Origin: Pseudomonadota bacterium
Lineage (GTDB): Bacteria; Pseudomonadota; Gammaproteobacteria; Xanthomonadales; Xanthomonadaceae
NCBI GenBank assembly: GCA_023453655.1
Contig: JAEXTE010000288.1
Coordinates: 1 to 10,564, forward strand
Length of the DNA: 10,564 nucleotides
Direction of reading: 5' to 3'
The notes below the pieces were generated by a model, which was not told where the DNA came from, did no database searches, and was given only the letters and a program-made list of their open reading frames with translations. Positions 7,100 through 10,564 of this stretch are shown one piece after another; positions within the stretch are counted from its first letter, which is position 1, and each line of letters begins with the position of its first letter. The translations under genes were made by a program, and so were the position numbers.

Positions 7100-7105
7100 A
7101 TTTTA
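7100..7105 (-). promoter_or_regulatory. Candidate -10 element of gltX
   Basis: The minus strand reads TAAAAT, five of six matches to TATAAT, about 30 nt before the gltX ATG; RNA would begin near 7093. The -35 region at the usual distance (CGGAAC) matches poorly. It is the only AT-rich patch in the 102-nt space between gltX and lpxH apart from the lpxH -10. Confidence 0.45.
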
Positions 7106-7160
7106 CCGGCATTGCGGTGCCGGTTCCGGTGTCGGCGGCCGCGCGGCGGGGCGCCGCCCC

Positions 7161-7166
7161 TACAAT
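7161..7166 (+). promoter_or_regulatory. Candidate -10 element of lpxH, implying a leaderless message
   Basis: TACAAT, five of six matches to TATAAT, ends six bases before the lpxH ATG at 7172. A start of transcription seven or so bases downstream would fall on the ATG itself, giving little or no 5' leader. This agrees with the lack of any Shine-Dalgarno sequence in front of the gene. No good -35 is seen. Confidence 0.5.
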
Positions 7167-7171
7167 GCGCC

Positions 7172-7918
7172 ATGGCCACGCTTTTCATTTCCGACCTGCA
7201 CCTCGATCCCGCGCGCCGGGACGTCACCCGCCTGTTCGGCGGCTTTCTCGATGGCGAGGCGCGCGACGCCGACGCGCTCTACATCCTCGGCGCCCTGTTC
7301 GAGGCCTGGGTCGGCGACGACGATCCCTCGGAAACCGGCGCCTTCGTCGCCGACCGCTTGCGCGCGCTCGCCGGCCACGGCGTGCCGGTGTATTTCCAGC
7401 GCGGCAACCGCGACTTCCTGCTCGGCCGCGACTACGCGACACGCGCGGGGTTCACGATCCTGCCCGATCCGGCGGTGATCCTGCTCGACGGCCAGCCGGT
7501 CCTGCTCGGCCACGGCGACCTGCTGTGCACCGACGACACGGCCTACCAGCAGTTCCGTGCGCAGACGCGCGATCCGGCCTGGCAAGCGGCCTTCCTGTCG
7601 CAGCCGCTGGAGGCACGGCTGGCGTTCGCCGCGCAGGCGCGCCAGGCCAGCATGGCGCGGCAGGGCGAACTGCAGCAGGCAGGGACGATGGAGACGGTCA
7701 CCGACGTGACGCCGGCGACCGTGGACGACACCTTCGCCCGCTACGGCGTGGATACGATGATCCACGGCCACACCCACCGCCCTGCCATCCACGAGCTCAC
7801 GGTGGGGGGGCGCGAATGCCGCCGCATCGTGCTGGGCGACTGGTACACGCAGGGCTCGGTGCTGCATGCCGCGGGCGGACGTTTCGACCTCCGCCAGCTG
7901 CCGCTGCAGCGCGCCTAG
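7172..7918 (+). CDS. lpxH: UDP-2,3-diacylglucosamine diphosphatase LpxH with a missing metal-bridging Asp
   Basis: This 248-residue calcineurin-like phosphoesterase aligns closely with E. coli LpxH, which hydrolyses UDP-2,3-diacylglucosamine to lipid X and UMP at the inner membrane, the fourth step of lipid A synthesis. Metal-binding residues Asp8 and His10 (SDLHL), Asn79 (GNRD), His114 (GHGD), and His198 and His200 (IHGHTHRP) are present. The conserved GDLFEAW motif, however, reads GALFEAW: residue 41, the aspartate that bridges the two Mn ions in the family, is Ala (GCC at 7292-7294). The reading frame is otherwise intact and of normal length. The ATG at 7172 is fixed by the family N-terminus ([11 protein letters not shown]). 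It diverges from gltX and shares its last four bases with the convergent DUF455 gene. Whether the product is active is open. Confidence 0.93.
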   Translation: MATLFISDLHLDPARRDVTRLFGGFLDGEARDADALYILGALFEAWVGDDDPSETGAFVADRLRALAGHGVPVYFQRGNRDFLLGRDYATRAGFTILPDPAVILLDGQPVLLGHGDLLCTDDTAYQQFRAQTRDPAWQAAFLSQPLEARLAFAAQARQASMARQGELQQAGTMETVTDVTPATVDDTFARYGVDTMIHGHTHRPAIHELTVGGRECRRIVLGDWYTQGSVLHAAGGRFDLRQLPLQRA

Positions 7919-8730
7919 GACGCAGCCGCCCCCGCGGCCTGCACCAGCGCCGCCAGTTCGTCCTCGCTGAAGCCGGCCGCGCTGCGCGCCTCGATGTTGA
8001 ACGGACCGTGCAGCACGGCGCGCGCATACGCGGCGAGCAGCCTGCGGAACTCCGGTTCCGGATCGATCCCGCGCTGCGCGCAATACCAGCGGAACCAGTG
8101 GCTGCCCGCGGCCACGTGCGAGACCTCCTCGCGCAGGATCACCTCCAGCACGTCGGCGGTCGCGTCCTCGCCCAGCGCGCGCAGCTTCACGATCATGCCC
8201 GGGGTGACGTCCAGGCCGCGCGCCTCCAGCACCCGCGGCACCAGCGCCATGCGCGCCAGTCCGTCGTGCGCAGTCTTCTCGCACATCTCCCACAGGCCGT
8301 TGTGCGCGTCGAAGTCGCCATAGTCGTGGCCCAGCGCCCGCAGCCGTTCGCGCAACAGCAGGAAGTGGCGCGCCTCGTCGTCGGCGATGCGCACCCAGTC
8401 GGCGTAGAACGCGTTCGGCAGGCCGCGGAAGCGGTAGGCCGCGTCCCAGGCCAGGGCGACCGCATTGAGTTCGATGTGGGCGATGGAGTGCACGAACGCG
8501 GCGCGCCCGGCCACGCTGCCGAATCCGCGCCTCGGCAGCTCGCGCGGATGCACCAGCGCCGGTCGCGGCGGGCGGCCGGGCATGCGGATGGGTTCGGGCG
8601 CAGCGGCGTCTTCCGGCAGCGCCAGCTCGCCGCGCGCGAAGGCGGCGGCGTGGCGCCGCGTCAGCGCGATCTTGTCGTCGACGCCGGCCGCGTCGAGGCA
8701 CTCGCGCGCGGCGTCGAACAGCGTCGGCAT
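7915..8730 (-). CDS. DUF455 ferritin-like protein, probable diiron carboxylate protein
   Basis: The 271-residue, largely helical protein matches the DUF455 (COG2833) group of ferritin-like proteins, whose function is not established. Candidate di-metal ligands are Glu87 in [12 protein letters not shown], Glu119 and His122 in DDEARHF, Glu169 in [10 protein letters not shown], and Glu202 and His205 in REEVSHV, the E...ExxH...E...ExxH pattern of diiron four-helix bundles. A Pro-rich linker (about 38-62) separates a small N-terminal helical part from the bundle. The ATG is 10 nt after the purF stop with no own ribosome site, which suggests translational coupling to purF. Its stop TAG overlaps the lpxH stop in one palindromic CTAG. 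An oxygenase or hydroxylase role, as in MiaE-type relatives, is conceivable but not shown. Confidence 0.85.
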   Translation of the reverse strand: MPTLFDAARECLDAAGVDDKIALTRRHAAAFARGELALPEDAAAPEPIRMPGRPPRPALVHPRELPRRGFGSVAGRAAFVHSIAHIELNAVALAWDAAYRFRGLPNAFYADWVRIADDEARHFLLLRERLRALGHDYGDFDAHNGLWEMCEKTAHDGLARMALVPRVLEARGLDVTPGMIVKLRALGEDATADVLEVILREEVSHVAAGSHWFRWYCAQRGIDPEPEFRRLLAAYARAVLHGPFNIEARSAAGFSEDELAALVQAAGAAAS

Positions 8731-8740
8731 CGCGCCGGGC

Positions 8741-10213
8741 TCAGAGCGCGAGCCGGCGCTGGCGCTTGGCGTCGTCCGAGCGCAGCTGGCGCAGGCCCTC
8801 GAAATAGCCCGGGTCCACGCCGGTCGCGTACACGCCGCTGAAGCAGGAGCTGTCGAAGGTCATGCCTTCGAACTTCGGCCCCGCGACCGCCTTCTCCAGG
8901 TCCGGCAGGTCCTGGTAGACCAGCCAGTCGCAGCCGATCATGCGTTCGACCTCCTCCTCGGTGCGGCCGTGCGCGATCAGCTCCTCGGGGGTCGGCATGT
9001 CGATGCCGTAGATGTTGGGATGGCGCACCGGCGGCGCCGCCGACGCCAGGTAGACCTTGCGCGCGCCGGCCTCCCGCGCCATCTGCACAATCTGTTGCGA
9101 GGTGGTCCCGCGCACGATCGAATCGTCCACCAGCAGCACCACGCGGTTGCGGAACTCGAGCTTGATCGGGTTGAGCTTGCGCTTGACCGACTTCACCCGC
9201 TCGCCCTGTCCCGGCATGATGAAGGTGCGCCCGACGTAGCGGTTCTTGACGAACCCCTCGCGGTACTTCACCCCGAGCACGTTGGCGATCTCCATCGCCG
9301 CGTCGCGCGAGGTGTCCGGGATCGGGATCACCGTGTCGATGTCGTGGTCCGGGCGCAGGCGCAGGATCTTCTCGCCCAGCGCAGTGCCCATGCGCATGCG
9401 CGCCTTGTGCACCGAGATGTTCTCGATCATCGAGTCCGGGCGCGCGAAGTACACGTACTCGAAGATGCAGGGCGCTCGCGACATGGCTTCCGCGCACTGG
9501 CGCGTGTGCAGCTCGCCGCGCGGGGTGACCACCACGCCCTCGCCCGGTGCGACGTCGCGCACCAGCTCGAAGCCGAGGATGTCCAGCGCCACCGACTCGG
9601 AGGCGATGGCGTACTCGTTGCCGGCCTCGGTCTCGCGCTTGCCCAGCACCAGCGGGCGGATGCCGTGCGGGTCGCGGAACGCCACCAGGCCCAGCCCCAG
9701 TACCGTGGCCACGCCGGCGTAGCCGCCGCGCGCGCGGCGGTTGATGCCCTCGATGGCGCGGAAAGCCGCTTCCGGGGTCAGGGTGCGGCTGCGGTCGAGT
9801 TCGTGCGCGAACACGTTGAGCAGCACTTCCGAATCGGACTGGGTGTTGATGTTGCGCCGGTCCTGTTCGAACACCTCGCGCCGCAGCGCGTCGGTGTTGA
9901 TCAGGTTGCCGTTGTGCGCCAGCGCGATGCCGTAGGGCGAGTTGACGTAGAACGGCTGCGCCTCGTCGCTGCCCTCGCTGCCGGCGGTGGGATAGCGGCA
10001 GTGGGCAATACCCACGCGCCCTTCCAGCAGGGACATCGCGCGCGTGTTGAAGACGTCGCGCACCAGGCCATTGCCCTTGTGCACGCGCATCTGCGTGCCG
10101 CTGGCCGTGGCGATGCCGGCCGCGTCCTGGCCGCGGTGCTGGAGGACGGTCAGGCCGTCGTACAGCGCGGTCGCGACCTCGGTGGTGGCGACGATGCCGA
10201 TGATGCCGCACAT
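8741..10213 (-). CDS. purF: Amidophosphoribosyltransferase
   Basis: PurF makes 5-phosphoribosylamine from PRPP and glutamine, the first committed step of purine synthesis in the cytoplasm. The 490-residue protein begins MCGIIGIVA, so Cys2 is the glutaminase nucleophile after Met removal and there is no propeptide as in the Bacillus type. The N-terminal glutaminase part shows [14 protein letters not shown] and AHNGNLIN; the C-terminal phosphoribosyltransferase part has the PRPP loop [13 protein letters not shown] at 358-370. Length is close to the E. coli enzyme (about 505). GGGA lies nine bases before the ATG. The 53-nt spacer to the SPOR gene upstream and the 10-nt spacer to the DUF455 gene downstream indicate one operon. 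No cvpA is found between the SPOR gene and purF. Confidence 0.97.
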   Translation of the reverse strand: MCGIIGIVATTEVATALYDGLTVLQHRGQDAAGIATASGTQMRVHKGNGLVRDVFNTRAMSLLEGRVGIAHCRYPTAGSEGSDEAQPFYVNSPYGIALAHNGNLINTDALRREVFEQDRRNINTQSDSEVLLNVFAHELDRSRTLTPEAAFRAIEGINRRARGGYAGVATVLGLGLVAFRDPHGIRPLVLGKRETEAGNEYAIASESVALDILGFELVRDVAPGEGVVVTPRGELHTRQCAEAMSRAPCIFEYVYFARPDSMIENISVHKARMRMGTALGEKILRLRPDHDIDTVIPIPDTSRDAAMEIANVLGVKYREGFVKNRYVGRTFIMPGQGERVKSVKRKLNPIKLEFRNRVVLLVDDSIVRGTTSQQIVQMAREAGARKVYLASAAPPVRHPNIYGIDMPTPEELIAHGRTEEEVERMIGCDWLVYQDLPDLEKAVAGPKFEGMTFDSSCFSGVYATGVDPGYFEGLRQLRSDDAKRQRRLAL

Positions 10214-10266
10214 GGCAGTGTTTCCCGTTGCGTGTTGCGAGAGAGAGAAGCCTGGGCCCGCGGATC

Positions 10267-10564
10267 TCAGGGATGCGGGCGGACCATGCCGTCGATGCCG
10301 GCCTTCGACTTCACCTGCGCCTTGAGGCGCTCGGCGTCGTCGCGGCTGGGCACCGGGCCGGCCTTGACCCGGGTCAGGCGGCCACGATCGGTATCGACGG
10401 TGTCGGTGAAGGCACCGATGCCCATGCCGCGCAGGCGATCGCGCAGGCGCGTGGCCTCGGCGGCGTTGCTGAAGGCGCCGACCTGGACGGCGAAACCGAC
10501 GCCGCTGGCCGCGGGCGCGGCGCGGGCGGCATCCGGCGCCGGGCTGGCGGCGGCGGGCCTGGCC
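10267..10564 (-). CDS. SPOR-domain protein, C-terminal part (5' end outside window)
   Basis: The minus-strand frame is open to the right edge and ends in TGA at 10267-10269; 98 complete codons are visible. After an Ala/Pro-rich linker ([18 protein letters not shown]) comes a SPOR domain starting [20 protein letters not shown] and including LRGMGIGAF and [23 protein letters not shown] domains bind denuded septal peptidoglycan, and the protein is probably the DedD-like membrane protein often encoded near purF (folC-dedD-cvpA-purF in E. coli). The N-terminal membrane anchor is not in the window. It is upstream of purF on the same strand, 53 nt away, and likely in the same operon. Confidence 0.88.
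   Translation of the reverse strand, partial: ARPAAASPAPDAARAAPAASGVGFAVQVGAFSNAAEATRLRDRLRGMGIGAFTDTVDTDRGRLTRVKAGPVPSRDDAERLKAQVKSKAGIDGMVRPHP

Noticed and set aside
5741..7918. Long plus-strand frame continuing into lpxH
   Set aside because: The part before 7172 is antisense to gltX; only the stretch from 7172 matches LpxH.
1..10564. CRISPR array, insertion sequence, prophage, toxin-antitoxin or defence system
   Set aside because: No direct-repeat arrays, transposase, integrase, terminal repeats or recognised defence genes were found; base composition is uniform apart from the short promoter islands.

Overview
The window is a high-GC gamma-proteobacterial chromosome segment, most like Xanthomonadaceae/Lysobacteraceae (Lysobacter, Luteimonas, Xanthomonas relatives). 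This is inferred from the GC-rich coding style, weak Shine-Dalgarno use, TACAAT-type -10 elements next to start codons, and the gene set (hutI, bTHX, a TonB receptor, gltX, lpxH, a DUF455 protein, purF, a SPOR protein). No mobile element, CRISPR array, tRNA or rRNA is visible. Genes are tightly packed and no gene-free stretch reaches 300 bases.

Layout. Positions 1-549 are the C-terminal part of hutI (histidine degradation), followed after 16 nt by a secreted M19-family dipeptidase (566-1774). A symmetric hairpin at 1786-1811 ends this unit and also the convergent gene for the small ribosomal protein bTHX (1831-2016, minus), which has an unusual histone-like Lys/Ala tail. A MerC-family membrane protein (2131-2541, minus) and a histidine-rich ZnuD-like TonB-dependent receptor (2621-4819, plus) diverge from a 79-bp spacer holding an AT-rich Zur-type operator. 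A 50-residue membrane protein (4945-5097) follows, convergent with zur (5125-5631, minus). zur lies 31 nt behind gltX (5663-7069, minus). lpxH (7172-7918, plus) diverges from gltX and meets a DUF455 ferritin-like gene (7915-8730, minus) in a shared CTAG stop. That gene sits 10 nt behind purF (8741-10213, minus), which follows a SPOR-domain protein cut by the window edge.

The most coherent theme is zinc homeostasis in 2131-5631. A His-rich outer-membrane receptor and a His-tailed MerC-like inner-membrane protein diverge from a Zur-like box, and the Zur repressor gene is about 3 kb away with its metal-sensing residues intact. The model is zinc scavenging: receptor across the outer membrane, MerC-like protein possibly across the inner membrane, both repressed by Zur in zinc sufficiency. 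GltX, upstream of zur, lacks all four zinc ligands known from the E. coli enzyme.

The most surprising single observation is in LpxH, an enzyme normally needed for lipid A synthesis. The aspartate that bridges the two metal ions (D41 in E. coli) is read as alanine (codon GCC at 7292-7294), while every other metal ligand is present. This is either a sequence error, a damaged gene, or a real variant.
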